A stretch of 64,000 bases of DNA from Pseudomonadota bacterium (lineage in GTDB: Bacteria > Desulfobacterota > Syntrophobacteria > Syntrophobacterales > Syntrophobacteraceae): the NCBI GenBank assembly GCA_023416335.1, contig JAEZHY010000101.1, forward strand, positions 1 through 64,000, given 5' to 3'. How positions within the stretch are numbered: position 1 is the first letter of the stretch; the number at the start of each line of letters is the position of its first letter. Below, in pieces: positions 54,901 to 63,364 of the stretch. Below the pieces are notes generated by a model, which saw only the letters and a list, made by a program, of their open reading frames with translations, was not told the origin of the DNA and ran no database searches. The position numbers were made by a program, and so were the translations under genes.

Positions 54901-55150
54901 TTGCAAGCCCAGGTATCGCACATCGAGCGCATTATTAGCTTCCAAGATGGGGCGCCGCTTAAGATTACCGAAAAACACCGTCATTGACATCCAAATTTGC
55001 TTATTCGAACTCAAGACTGTAAGATTCTACACTTCTCTGAAGTTGCTTCGAAGGCTGCCGGGCAGAATATCGGCCGAGCGTTCGGCAGGGCATTTGCCGG
55101 TAATCAAATCAATCCGGTATTGTGGACCGTAATTCGCGGGAGATATAAAC
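54901..55150. other. Intergenic, nothing identified
   Basis: Between the hybrid kinase and the YheT-type hydrolase. No gene, repeat or clear terminator. The last 20 bases contain GGGAGA, the likely ribosome site for the next gene. Confidence 0.3.
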
Positions 55151-56122
55151 TTGCCGATCATACAATCGACCTATTCTGCGCCTCCGCTATTCCGGAACCC
55201 GCATGTCCAGACTCTTTTTGCCGGCGGGTTTCGCACAGTGAGAGGCGTTGTCTATCACAGGGAACGGATAGAAACTCCGGACGACGACTTTGTCGATGTG
55301 GATTGGTCCAAAATCGGCTCAAATCGGGCGACCCTGGTTCTGCATGGTCTGGAAGGCGATTCCGGCCGGGCATACGTGCGCGGCATGGTGCGGGCCTTGA
55401 ACAGGGGAGGGTGGGATGTCGCGGCGATGAATTTCAGATGTTGCAGCGGCGAATGCAACAGGACTCTCCGTTTCTATCACAGCGGCGAGACCGGAGATAT
55501 TCACACGGTGCTGCAGCATATATTTGAGCCGGAAAATTACGGCGAAGTTGCCCTGGCGGGTTTCAGCCTGGGAGGAAACGTTATATTGAAATACCTGGGC
55601 GAACAGGGCACCCGATTACACCCGCTGGTGAAAAAGGCTGTGGTATTTTCGGTGCCCTGCGACCTGGCTTCGAGCGCCCGGGAACTCAGCAGGCCCTCCA
55701 ACGGCTTTTACCTCAGGCGGTTTCTCAGGATGCTGCACGGGAAGATCCGCATGAAAATGCAATTCATGCCGGACCGGATCGACGACCGTGGGTACGCTGA
55801 AATCAAAGACTTCAAGGACTATGATGACCGCTATACCTCCGCGATCCACTGGTTTGCCGATGCGGAAGATTACTGGGCAAAGGCTTCCAGCAGGCCCGGC
55901 ATCCCCCGCATCGCCATCCCTACGCTGCTTGTCAACGCGGCGGACGACCCTTTCTTAGGTGAGCCCTGCTATCCCGTGGACGAGGCCGAAGCGAGCGCTT
56001 GCTTCCATCTGGAAATCCCCGGGCACGGGGGACATGTCGGATTCGTTGCGTTCGGTCCCCTTGGCGAATACTGGTCGGAAAGACGAGCCGTCTCTTTCCT
56101 TAACGAGGAGCCTGTGGGATGA
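55151..56122 (+). CDS. YheT-family alpha/beta hydrolase
   Basis: 323 residues from a TTG with GGGAGA seven bases upstream. YheT features are clear: PPLFRNPHVQTLFAGGF near the start, VLHGLEGDSGRAYVRGM, VAAMNFRCCSGECNR, then the nucleophile elbow AGFSLGGNVILKYLG. The acid is in NAADDPFLG and the His in GHGGHVGFV. The family is widespread; its substrate (ester or lipid) is not settled. The gap to the next gene is 71 bases, so the two may be co-transcribed. Confidence 0.9.
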   Translation: MPIIQSTYSAPPLFRNPHVQTLFAGGFRTVRGVVYHRERIETPDDDFVDVDWSKIGSNRATLVLHGLEGDSGRAYVRGMVRALNRGGWDVAAMNFRCCSGECNRTLRFYHSGETGDIHTVLQHIFEPENYGEVALAGFSLGGNVILKYLGEQGTRLHPLVKKAVVFSVPCDLASSARELSRPSNGFYLRRFLRMLHGKIRMKMQFMPDRIDDRGYAEIKDFKDYDDRYTSAIHWFADAEDYWAKASSRPGIPRIAIPTLLVNAADDPFLGEPCYPVDEAEASACFHLEIPGHGGHVGFVAFGPLGEYWSERRAVSFLNEEPVG

Positions 56123-56193
56123 GAACGGCCTCTGTACTAAAGGATCATTTGGCCTAAATTGAAATCACGAAAAGTTTTCGACAGGGGCGGCCA

Positions 56194-57897
56194 TTGGATT
56201 ACAAACTGATCGACTTGATCGATGTACCAAAAACGCAAAAACTGCTTGAAAACTTCGCAGGAGTGCTCGGCGTTTCCGCCGCAATTTTCGATATCGACGG
56301 CGAGGTCCTGGTGTCCTCTTTCTGGCAGAGATTATGTACCGTTTTCCATAATTCCAATCCAGACACCCGCAGGAAATGCATCGAGAGCAACACCGAACTG
56401 GCCAGGAATTTATTCGATGGGAAAAATTTTGCCCTGTATCAATGCCTGAACGGTCTGACGGTCGCTTCATCGCCAATCGTCATCGAGGGAAAACATCTGG
56501 CCAATGCAGTTCTTGGACAATTCCTGCTCGAAGAACCCGACGTCGATTTTTTCGAGCGGCACGCAGAGGCTCATGGTTTTGACAGACCCGCCTATCTGGA
56601 TGCTTTATCCGAAATCCCGCGCCTGGAAAAGGAAAAGCTCCCTTACGCGCTTGCCTTCCTTTCCTCTTTTGCCAAAATGATTGCAACCATGGGCCTCAAC
56701 CAGCTGCGGCAACTGGAGGTGGAGAGGCAATTGCAGTCAAGGAATAAAGAGCTGAGCGAATCGGCGGAAATGCTCAGGGCTCAGAACGAAGAAATTATCA
56801 AGTCTCAACAGCTTATCCGGTCTGTGGCCCGCTTTCCTGCTGAAGATCCAAATCCTGTGTTACGGGTAACGCCGGGCGGAGAAATCCTCTACATGAACCC
56901 TGCAGCCCGAGTTACTTTGCCCGATTTTGGCGAGGGGGCGCGAATCCGGTCTTCCTGGCGTAAAGTAATTGCAGAAGCAGCTCTCAAAGGGGCTCCGGTC
57001 ATGTTGGATGCTGCGGTGGGGGACCAGATATTTTCCTTCATGTTTGTGCCCGTTGCAGGCGAAGACTATTTGAACATTTACGGCGCCGACATTACCGATC
57101 GCAAAAAAGCGGAAGAGGAACTGTGCAAAGCCCGCGATGAGTTGGAGGCAAAGGTTCAGGAGCGTACCGCCGAACTGAAATCCTATGCGGTGAAACTTGA
57201 GCAGAGTAACCGCGACCTCGAGCAATTCGCTTACATTGCCTCTCACGATCTGCAGGAGCCTCTCAGAAAAATTCGCTTCTTCTCCGATCTGTTCCTTTCG
57301 TCTCTTAAAGACGGCTTAGGTGAGGACTCCAGGAACTACCTGGAGAGAATGCGTGCCGCCGCCGGCCGGATGAGCGAGCTTATCAGCGCCATCCTGAACC
57401 TGTCCAGGGTTTCTACAAGAACGGAAGCATTCAGCCCGGTGAACTTGGGAGACGTGGCAAAAAGAGCTTACGAAACACTGGAATTTCACCTTCGGGAAAC
57501 CGGCGGAGAGATAGAGATCGGCGAACTTCCGACCGTCGATGCCGATGAGAAACAAATGGAGCAGCTATTTCAGAATTTGATCGGGAATGCTCTAAAGTAC
57601 CAGGAACCTGGCGCGAAGCCGTCGATCAGGTTGTATTCAAATTGTTCGGAAGACGATCTGAATCAAATCTTTGTTGAGGATAACGGAATCGGCTTTGAAG
57701 AGTCCCTTCGGGAAGAAATCTTCGCGCCATTTCGACGCCTGCACGGCCGGAGCAGCATCTATGAAGGCACAGGGATGGGGCTTGCGATATGCCGAAAAAT
57801 CGTCGAACGGCACCAGGGCACCATAACTGCTGCAAGCAAACCGGGAAAAGGTTCTACTTTTATCGTCAGTTTACCGAAAAAACAGACGAACAAATAG
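56194..57897 (+). CDS. Sensor histidine kinase with N-terminal PocR ligand-binding domain
   Basis: 567 residues from a TTG with AGGGGCGG upstream. Residues about 5-165 form a PocR-type domain (LLENFAGVLGVSAAIFDIDG, with conserved CxxH-like NTRRKCIESN, YQCLNGLTVASSPIVIEGKHLANAVLGQF). A coiled coil and a PAS domain follow (RVTPGGEILYMNP). The kinase core shows IASHDLQEPLRKI (H351), LIGNALKYQEPG, VEDNGIGFEESL and GTGMGLAICRKIVER. There are no membrane helices: it is a cytosolic kinase probably sensing a small hydrophobic ligand. No adjacent response regulator. Confidence 0.9.
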   Translation: MDYKLIDLIDVPKTQKLLENFAGVLGVSAAIFDIDGEVLVSSFWQRLCTVFHNSNPDTRRKCIESNTELARNLFDGKNFALYQCLNGLTVASSPIVIEGKHLANAVLGQFLLEEPDVDFFERHAEAHGFDRPAYLDALSEIPRLEKEKLPYALAFLSSFAKMIATMGLNQLRQLEVERQLQSRNKELSESAEMLRAQNEEIIKSQQLIRSVARFPAEDPNPVLRVTPGGEILYMNPAARVTLPDFGEGARIRSSWRKVIAEAALKGAPVMLDAAVGDQIFSFMFVPVAGEDYLNIYGADITDRKKAEEELCKARDELEAKVQERTAELKSYAVKLEQSNRDLEQFAYIASHDLQEPLRKIRFFSDLFLSSLKDGLGEDSRNYLERMRAAAGRMSELISAILNLSRVSTRTEAFSPVNLGDVAKRAYETLEFHLRETGGEIEIGELPTVDADEKQMEQLFQNLIGNALKYQEPGAKPSIRLYSNCSEDDLNQIFVEDNGIGFEESLREEIFAPFRRLHGRSSIYEGTGMGLAICRKIVERHQGTITAASKPGKGSTFIVSLPKKQTNK

Positions 57898-57952
57898 ATG
57901 CGGAGGCGGAGCCGGCAGACCTGACGGCCTGCCGGACCCGGAAATATTCGGC

Positions 57953-58675
57953 TCACCTTGGCAGTTCATACCCGTACCGCGTCGGGTCGCTCAGGACCGC
58001 CTTCATCGCAATGATTCTGAAAACATATCGCTCGGTATCCTGCGGCAGCATCAACTGGTAGTAATCCCTCGCCCCCTGCGCGCGGAATTCGTCCATAATG
58101 CGTTTTTCACCGAACTTGAAAGCCGCTATGGCAAGAGGCCAGCTCCTGAAGCTGCGGTAAAGATCGCCCAGGTACTGCAAAGCGCTATCGGGGGAGACTG
58201 CGAAGTCATAGAGCGTGTCCGGCGATTTCCTCCTATCCGAGGCATTCAGTGGGGGCTCGCTTTCCGCAAGGGCGACATACTTCAGGTCTTCGGGCAGGTT
58301 GAGGCTGCGAAGTCGTTCCTCAACCCACGGGAAATAGCGCCCCTTGCGTTTTAACCACCGGTAGACCTGTGCATGATTGTAAACGACGAGGGTGAACTCT
58401 TTGTCGAATCGCTCCATGGTCTCCTGGTGATCCAGGGGAACTCGTTCCCCGCAAAAATCCATCCTGGCCGGCGTAGGGAAATAAGTGCCATAGCCATGGT
58501 AAACCGGAGGCTGGACCTGTGCGGGTGCAACCGGCTTTTCCGCCTGGGCCGCCGCCTGTGCGGGCGGAGCCACAGGGGCTGTGCTTTGCCTGGTTGAACA
58601 GCCGAATACGCCTGCCGCAATGAAAAGAGCCGTCACAAGGTAGGCCAGTCTCCCAGGCCTGGAACAATCGTGCAT
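57953..58675 (-). CDS. MltD-like lipoprotein missing the catalytic glycosidase core
   Basis: 240 residues. A lipoprotein-type signal (LVTALFIAAGVFGCS) and a Pro/Ala/Gln linker precede a region that matches MltD-type lytic transglycosylases: RVPLDHQETMERFDKEF, YRWLKRKGRYFPWVEERL, NLPEDLKYVALAESE. In functional enzymes a stretch with SPAGAxGLWQFMP and the lysozyme cleft comes next. Here the chain jumps from ESEPPLNASDRRKSPD almost directly to LQYLGDLYRSFRSWPLAIAAFKFGEKRI, losing roughly 35 residues. It is probably catalytically inactive but folded, with a structural or regulatory role at the envelope. Confidence 0.7.
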   Translation of the reverse strand: MHDCSRPGRLAYLVTALFIAAGVFGCSTRQSTAPVAPPAQAAAQAEKPVAPAQVQPPVYHGYGTYFPTPARMDFCGERVPLDHQETMERFDKEFTLVVYNHAQVYRWLKRKGRYFPWVEERLRSLNLPEDLKYVALAESEPPLNASDRRKSPDTLYDFAVSPDSALQYLGDLYRSFRSWPLAIAAFKFGEKRIMDEFRAQGARDYYQLMLPQDTERYVFRIIAMKAVLSDPTRYGYELPR

Positions 58676-58831
58676 AGCGGTACCTCCGAATCCGATAATT
58701 TCCCTCGATCATATTCCTGCGAGTTCGAGAACATATACCGCACAAAAGAGCGGTTCGTCTATAATCACATCAATTTGTCAGGCGTGACATCTTCCGGATC
58801 GCGATAATCCGCGCGGAGAGCACCGCAAACC

Positions 58832-59314
58832 TCAGATACCCGCATCTATTTCCGTCACATCCAGTACTCTTCGAAGGTCTTGCGGGTTCATTTCAATGAG
58901 GAAGCCTCTTTTGCCTCCGTTGATGTATATTTTTTCGAGAGAAAGGACGGTGCGCTCCACGTAAACAGGGAGGTCTTTCCGAGTACCGAAAAGACTGATG
59001 CCGCCTACGAGATACCCCGTCAGTTTCTGCGCAGTAGCCATATCACATGGATTCACATGCTTCGTTCCGATAATACGAGCGAGTTGCCTGGTGGAAACTT
59101 CCATGTCGCCGTGCATGAGCACGAGAAAGTGTTTACGGGATTCCGTTTCCATCACCAGTGTTTTTATAACCGCATGTTCGGATACCCCGAGAACTGCGGA
59201 CGCATGCTTCGTACCCCCGTGATCGACAAAAGGGTAGAGATGAGGTTGGAAGGCAATTTTATTGTCTCTTAACAGGCGGACTCCCGGTGTGATTGGATAG
59301 TCCGATTTCTGCAT
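58832..59314 (-). CDS. ybaK: YbaK/EbsC-type Cys-tRNA(Pro) deacylase
   Basis: 160 residues from the ATG at 59314 (GGAGGT nine bases upstream). The family's trans-editing fold is visible: FQPHLYPFVDHGGTKHASAVLG, VIKTLVMETE, VSTRQLARIIGTKHVNPCDM, TGYLVGGISLFGTRKDLPVYV. YbaK hydrolyses Cys-tRNA(Pro) formed by mistaken charging. Named on motif resemblance. Confidence 0.88.
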   Translation of the reverse strand: MQKSDYPITPGVRLLRDNKIAFQPHLYPFVDHGGTKHASAVLGVSEHAVIKTLVMETESRKHFLVLMHGDMEVSTRQLARIIGTKHVNPCDMATAQKLTGYLVGGISLFGTRKDLPVYVERTVLSLEKIYINGGKRGFLIEMNPQDLRRVLDVTEIDAGI

Positions 59315-60099
59315 CCGGTCGATACCTCCGTGGTAGAACAAAATCCGATGTGCTTGCCCTCTGCCCAAAAATCAGGCGCCAGTGTACCTCATAGGAGGTT
59401 GACGTCAACTCTGGTCTTCTCGTGCGTCCGTCAAGAGAACCTGCTGCTTGATGCAACAACTCACCGAAAGCGGGACGGAATTTCTCCGCACCGCGCTTCG
59501 GACGGTTCTTCACAGCCGTTGCATTCGTCGGAAGGGATCGCAGGGGCATTCTCGTGGTTAAACAGGGCGGGCGTGTTCACCGGGGGCGGCCACGGCAGTT
59601 TCTTCAGTCCGTTTTCCTCGATTCAATTCCCATCGGTCTTCTCCTGCGACCGAATTACTCCAGGCACAATGGCCTCGACGGTTTAGAAATCGAGAAAGGT
59701 CAATGCAAGCAGGAACGCCGCGATCAAAGACAAAGGGAGAAAAAGATTCGCCAAGCGTGCTACCCGATCTGGATCGATATCCTGATAATTACTCATTTGC
59801 TGCTTACGCCTCTTTCATTTCCGAATTTTTGGCCTGCCCAAGATCAGACTGATGCCGATCACACCGGCCGGCCGGACATTACTCCTTATTGAAGCCTTCA
59901 ACTTTAAGGATGGCCATCCATCGGATCAAGCACAAGGAGGATATCGGCGGACGATTAAATGCAGAGGAAGATAATCGGGGGGATCCGCAATCAGCGGGCA
60001 TTCAGGTCCGGCATTCAATTCCAGTACGTCGATCGCCGCATATTTGAAGTTCAGGACAGCAGACCCGTAAACAAAATACGAAAGGCAGAAACTTTGAAC
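59315..60099. other. Non-coding interval, possible gene remnants
   Basis: Several medium open frames (about 59330-59890) lack ribosome sites and known motifs. I treat them as non-coding. The repeat cluster begins near 60100. Confidence 0.3.
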
Positions 60100-60380
60100 C
60101 ACGAAATTCTTGGAGCAGCAGAGCCGCAACCAAAATGCAAAAACAAAACCCTTAACCACGAAAGTCACGAAAATCACGAAAAAAAACGGACAAATATTGT
60201 CGCGAAGCGGGGTAAGGCTTCGTCGTGCTCACCGTCTTGCACTCGGAACCAAACCATGGGTGACACGGGCAACGTGGTTTTGGTTGCCCGTGCGCAGGCA
60301 AGAGGGACGGTAATTCTAAGCGAAGCCTCTTGTCCTCCGGACCCAGGCAACGATAAAACCTGTTGCCTGGGCCACCCGCA
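60100..60380. repeat. Dispersed composite repeat (copy of 4028-4275)
   Basis: CACGAAA-rich words (60150-60183) are followed by the GTGCTCACC segment, GGGTGACACGGGCAACGTGG (60258 on), the CACGGGCAAC/GTTGCCCGTG hairpin (60264-60292) and the CCCAGGCAAC/GTTGCCTGGG hairpin near 60341-60371. It matches the 4.1-kb copy closely and in the same order. Confidence 0.75.
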
Positions 60381-60439
60381 AACCATCGGTTCCGTGATGG
60401 GTTCCCAAGCGGAGAGCTTGGAAATCAGCGAATGACAAA

Positions 60440-60695
60440 AATCGTGGGATAGGTGGAGCGGAGAGACTGTGTCATGTCGTCGATGAAAACCAGCCCAATC
60501 CCGGTCGATTATGACACAGTCCCGGAGCGCAACCTATCTTTTGGGGATAAGCCGCAGGTACGAAATTCACGAAAGTGCCGTTCGGTCCTCCGCGGCTTAA
60601 AATGCGCCTAAGAAGTTGATGCCAAACGATTTGCAGAACCGCAGGCAGGAAATCTTGCTCAACAAACCAGAAAATGCCTGATAGTAGTATGAGAG
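60440..60695. repeat. Dispersed palindromic module (copy 3) plus associated segment
   Basis: GACTGTGTCATG and TATGACACAGTC are the inverted arms (about 60467-60522), followed by CGGAGCGCAACC. From about 60590 the CCTAAGAAGTTGATGCCA segment matches 4300-4375. Relative order is reversed compared with the 4.3-4.5 kb copy. Confidence 0.72.
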
Positions 60696-60876
60696 GCAAC
60701 TGCAGTAATTTCGCCCGCCCGTCGATCGGGACTTGATGTAAAAGGACAGAAAACCGCCATGGGATGCAGTTTCAAAAAACTTGTAAATTTGTTCTCACCA
60801 TCACATAATCGGCCTTGGTGGATTATATTTTCTGTGACGTGGCGAGTATTTAAATCATGTATACAGGTGATCTGAA

Positions 60877-61113
60877 ATGACAACCTACACCGCCAAGTAC
60901 ACGAAGATTCCCTCAGGGTATATGGGGCAGCTCATAGAATGGCCCGAGGTCGTTACGGAAGGAAGAGACATCGAAGATTGCCGAGCCATGCTGCGCGATG
61001 CGCTGAAAGAAATGGTTCTGGCTTATGAAGAACTGGGAAAAGAGATTCCCCCGGGCAATGCACTTATTGAGCAAATCCCGATAGAGATCGAAAATGTCCG
61101 TCAATCGGCGTGA
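60877..61113 (+). CDS. hicB: HicB-family antitoxin
   Basis: 78 residues with AGGTGA six bases before the ATG. The partial RNase H-like fold of HicB is plain: YTAKYTKIPSGYMGQLIEWPEVVTEG, then DIEDCRAMLRDALKEMVLAYEELGKEIP. It has no DNA-binding tail, so autoregulation may require the complex with HicA. It precedes hicA and overlaps it. Confidence 0.92.
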   Translation: MTTYTAKYTKIPSGYMGQLIEWPEVVTEGRDIEDCRAMLRDALKEMVLAYEELGKEIPPGNALIEQIPIEIENVRQSA

Positions 61114-61283
61114 TCTGGTTTCGCTATTTGGAAGAAAACGGATTTATACTGCTTCGTGAAGGTGGGAACCACTCCATTTACTCAAAGGGGAATAGAGCCA
61201 TTCCAGTCAAGAGACACAAGCGTCTGGACCGGATTACAGCAAATGAAATTTGCAAGCAAGCCGGTCTGTCCCCAAAGTTCTAG
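61110..61283 (+). CDS. hicA: HicA-family toxin, N-terminus apparently disrupted by a frameshift
   Basis: From a GTG overlapping the hicB stop this frame gives 57 residues: YLEENGFILLREGGNHSIYS, then AIPVKRHKRLDRITANEICK and a terminal GLSPKF. The catalytic His of GGNHSIYS is intact. The normal HicA start MSVNRRDLV is encoded in another frame from ATG 61094. It would join the rest if one T were removed from the TTT at 61119-61121. So the toxin is either frameshifted, or translated from GTG 61110 without the first residues of helix 1. HicA is an mRNA interferase. Confidence 0.75.
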   Translation: MIWFRYLEENGFILLREGGNHSIYSKGNRAIPVKRHKRLDRITANEICKQAGLSPKF

Positions 61284-62116
61284 AATCCTCATACGGCATG
61301 CCCGGTGCATTTAACAGCCACAGAGTGATGAAGCACATCAAGCTAATTTGCTCCATTCTCAAGTTTATCAACTTTACCGGAGGCAGCCGACTCCGGGATC
61401 ATACTCCACCCGCCCGCATCATTTCTCAAAACAATGCGCATCCCCCGTCGCGCACAGCCAGTACCACGCATCCGGCACCTGAGTATGTAATGATCGAGCC
61501 GTCGAAAGATCTCCCGAGCACAGGTGTGACTCCGGATGCTGTAATTACATTTCTGTCAGTGACGGCAGCAGTATCGATATAAAGTTCTCCACCCCGGTAC
61601 TGTGTTCCGCCAAGTATTCACAGGTGTTGGGCGTGTGGCAACGATCGTCTGGGAGCCTCCCATCCGATAATGTCCCGGGTTTTCTTGAAGCCGGGGACTG
61701 TTCATTTCAGCCGTCGCATAGCCGGGTTCCCAATCCGACAGGGAGTGAATACAAGTACGTACACATCCCGGCGCTTTCCCAATCTTCTCTAGCTGTTACG
61801 AATATATGAGGCGATGATCGGCAGCCGGCCATGGCGAGAGACTGTAGTCATGGTCTGGATTTATTTGATCGTCAAACTAACATTTGGCACGGAATTTGGT
61901 TCCTGGCTTAAAACCGTCGCGATTCGGACAGTGCCGGTGCTTAACAAAAAATTACCAAACTGAACACATTTTCTCCAGAGTCCTGGTGTAAATTGGCCAG
62001 TGGAATGTGATTGTCGCTCCCGGTGACGACAATGACCATAAACATTGGAGTAATCCGACCGGAGAGAATTTCTTGAGAGATCAATCGGAGTCAGAGGAAG
62101 GTTTAGCCTTTTCGAT
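61284..62116. other. Intergenic with a possible decayed secreted-protein fragment
   Basis: On the plus strand from about 61495 to 61809 one frame reads CNYISVSDGSSIDIKFSTPV, SAKYSQVLGVW, DNVPGFLEAGDCSF and ends at 61809. The composition looks like a secreted beta-rich protein end, but there is no start, signal peptide or family match, so I do not call a gene. The rest is empty. Confidence 0.3.
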
Positions 62117-63112
62117 ATGAATGCCCTTGATAAAGATAAAGTCGTAGTTGTACTTGGAATGCATCGCAGCGGCACCTCAATGCTGATGAATATACTCGTC
62201 TCACTGGGAGTTCAGGTAGGCACGAGCCTGCTGCCTCCATCCAAATGGAACCCTCTCGGGTTTTGGGAAAATAACGAGATACTCAATACTCATGAGAAGA
62301 TCCTTTCCGTTGTATGCCGGGAGTGGGCTACGCCCAGGGCTTCCATGCCATTCCCGTACCAGTGGTGGAAATGGCCGGAGGTACAGGCATGCAAATCGGA
62401 CCTTATAAAGCTGGTGAAAGCGGAAAGGAACGGGACGGACCGGCTGTGGGGATTCAAAGACCCACGGACTGCCATTCTGCTCCCGTTGTGGTTTGAAATC
62501 TTCGAAGAACTGGGATTGGAGCCGATCTTCCTTCTGGCAGTACGCCACCCGCATTCGGTCGGGCGTTCCCTGTATGTCCGCGATAAACTGCCCCCCGTAG
62601 CGGCCCAGATCCTCTGGCTGAAGACAAATGTCAACGCGATCATCCTGACAGAGGGCAAGATAAAAGCGATCGTCGATTACGACCGCTGGTTCACGCATCC
62701 GCGTGAGCAGGCAAATTCAGTCTTCAGCGTGCTCAGCCAGGTAATCGAATTAGACGAAATGCGGATGCAAAAAGCCCTGGATTCCATAGTCAGACCCAGC
62801 CTGCGGCACCACGTGCCACCTTCTTCGAACGCGTGTTCTCCGCTGGTTCTGAAGTATTACAAACTGCTGCTTCAGTGGGCTGCCGAAGAGAAAATGCCTT
62901 CCGAGCTATGGAAAACGGCAACAGATTTTTATGAATCGTACGAACTTCTGGGGCAGTGGGCCGACTATGCCGTAAACCAGGAGAGCATAAGAATTCAACT
63001 CGAGCGTTTCTTCAGAAGGCCGCTGTGGAAAATAATGCGCGACAGAATAATATCCGCCTTGCTTCCCAACAAAACCTGCTCGTTACCATTCTTACACAAG
63101 ACCGGCATGTGA
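62117..63112 (+). CDS. Sulfotransferase-family protein
   Basis: 331 residues. The 5'-phosphosulfate loop is VLGMHRSGTSMLMN and the 3'-phosphate-binding segment is AVRHPHSVGRSLYVRD, the two PAPS-binding elements of sulfotransferases. The middle includes RLWGFKDPRTAILLPLW. It probably transfers sulfate from PAPS to a glycan or other hydroxyl or amino group. Such proteins often occur beside cell-surface polysaccharide genes, but no glycosyltransferase is visible here. Confidence 0.87.
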   Translation: MNALDKDKVVVVLGMHRSGTSMLMNILVSLGVQVGTSLLPPSKWNPLGFWENNEILNTHEKILSVVCREWATPRASMPFPYQWWKWPEVQACKSDLIKLVKAERNGTDRLWGFKDPRTAILLPLWFEIFEELGLEPIFLLAVRHPHSVGRSLYVRDKLPPVAAQILWLKTNVNAIILTEGKIKAIVDYDRWFTHPREQANSVFSVLSQVIELDEMRMQKALDSIVRPSLRHHVPPSSNACSPLVLKYYKLLLQWAAEEKMPSELWKTATDFYESYELLGQWADYAVNQESIRIQLERFFRRPLWKIMRDRIISALLPNKTCSLPFLHKTGM

Positions 63113-63364
63113 CCGAACAGAAGAGGCGATAAGCCCTTCCTTTGGGTCGACTGCACGCCGAAAATCCCGGATTCTTGAAAGTAAATCACCCTGTTCATGG
63201 CGAGTTGATGGAGTGACTGCCGGGGGGTGAGTCTCCCCACTCTCATTTCAGCTTGAGCCGTCAGGCTAAGTTATTGAATCTACTATATTTAATGATTTTA
63301 TTAAATTACAGAGGCTTTTATTCTGCAGGTGGAAACTGGGTAAATTATTCGATGGAGGTATAGA

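Noticed and set aside
59330..59890. Plus-strand open frames between ybaK and the repeat cluster
   Set aside because: Overlapping frames without ribosome sites or recognisable sequence.
61250..61582. Plus-strand open frame overlapping the hicA end
   Set aside because: Shares bases with the hicA C-terminus, has no ribosome site, and low-complexity composition.
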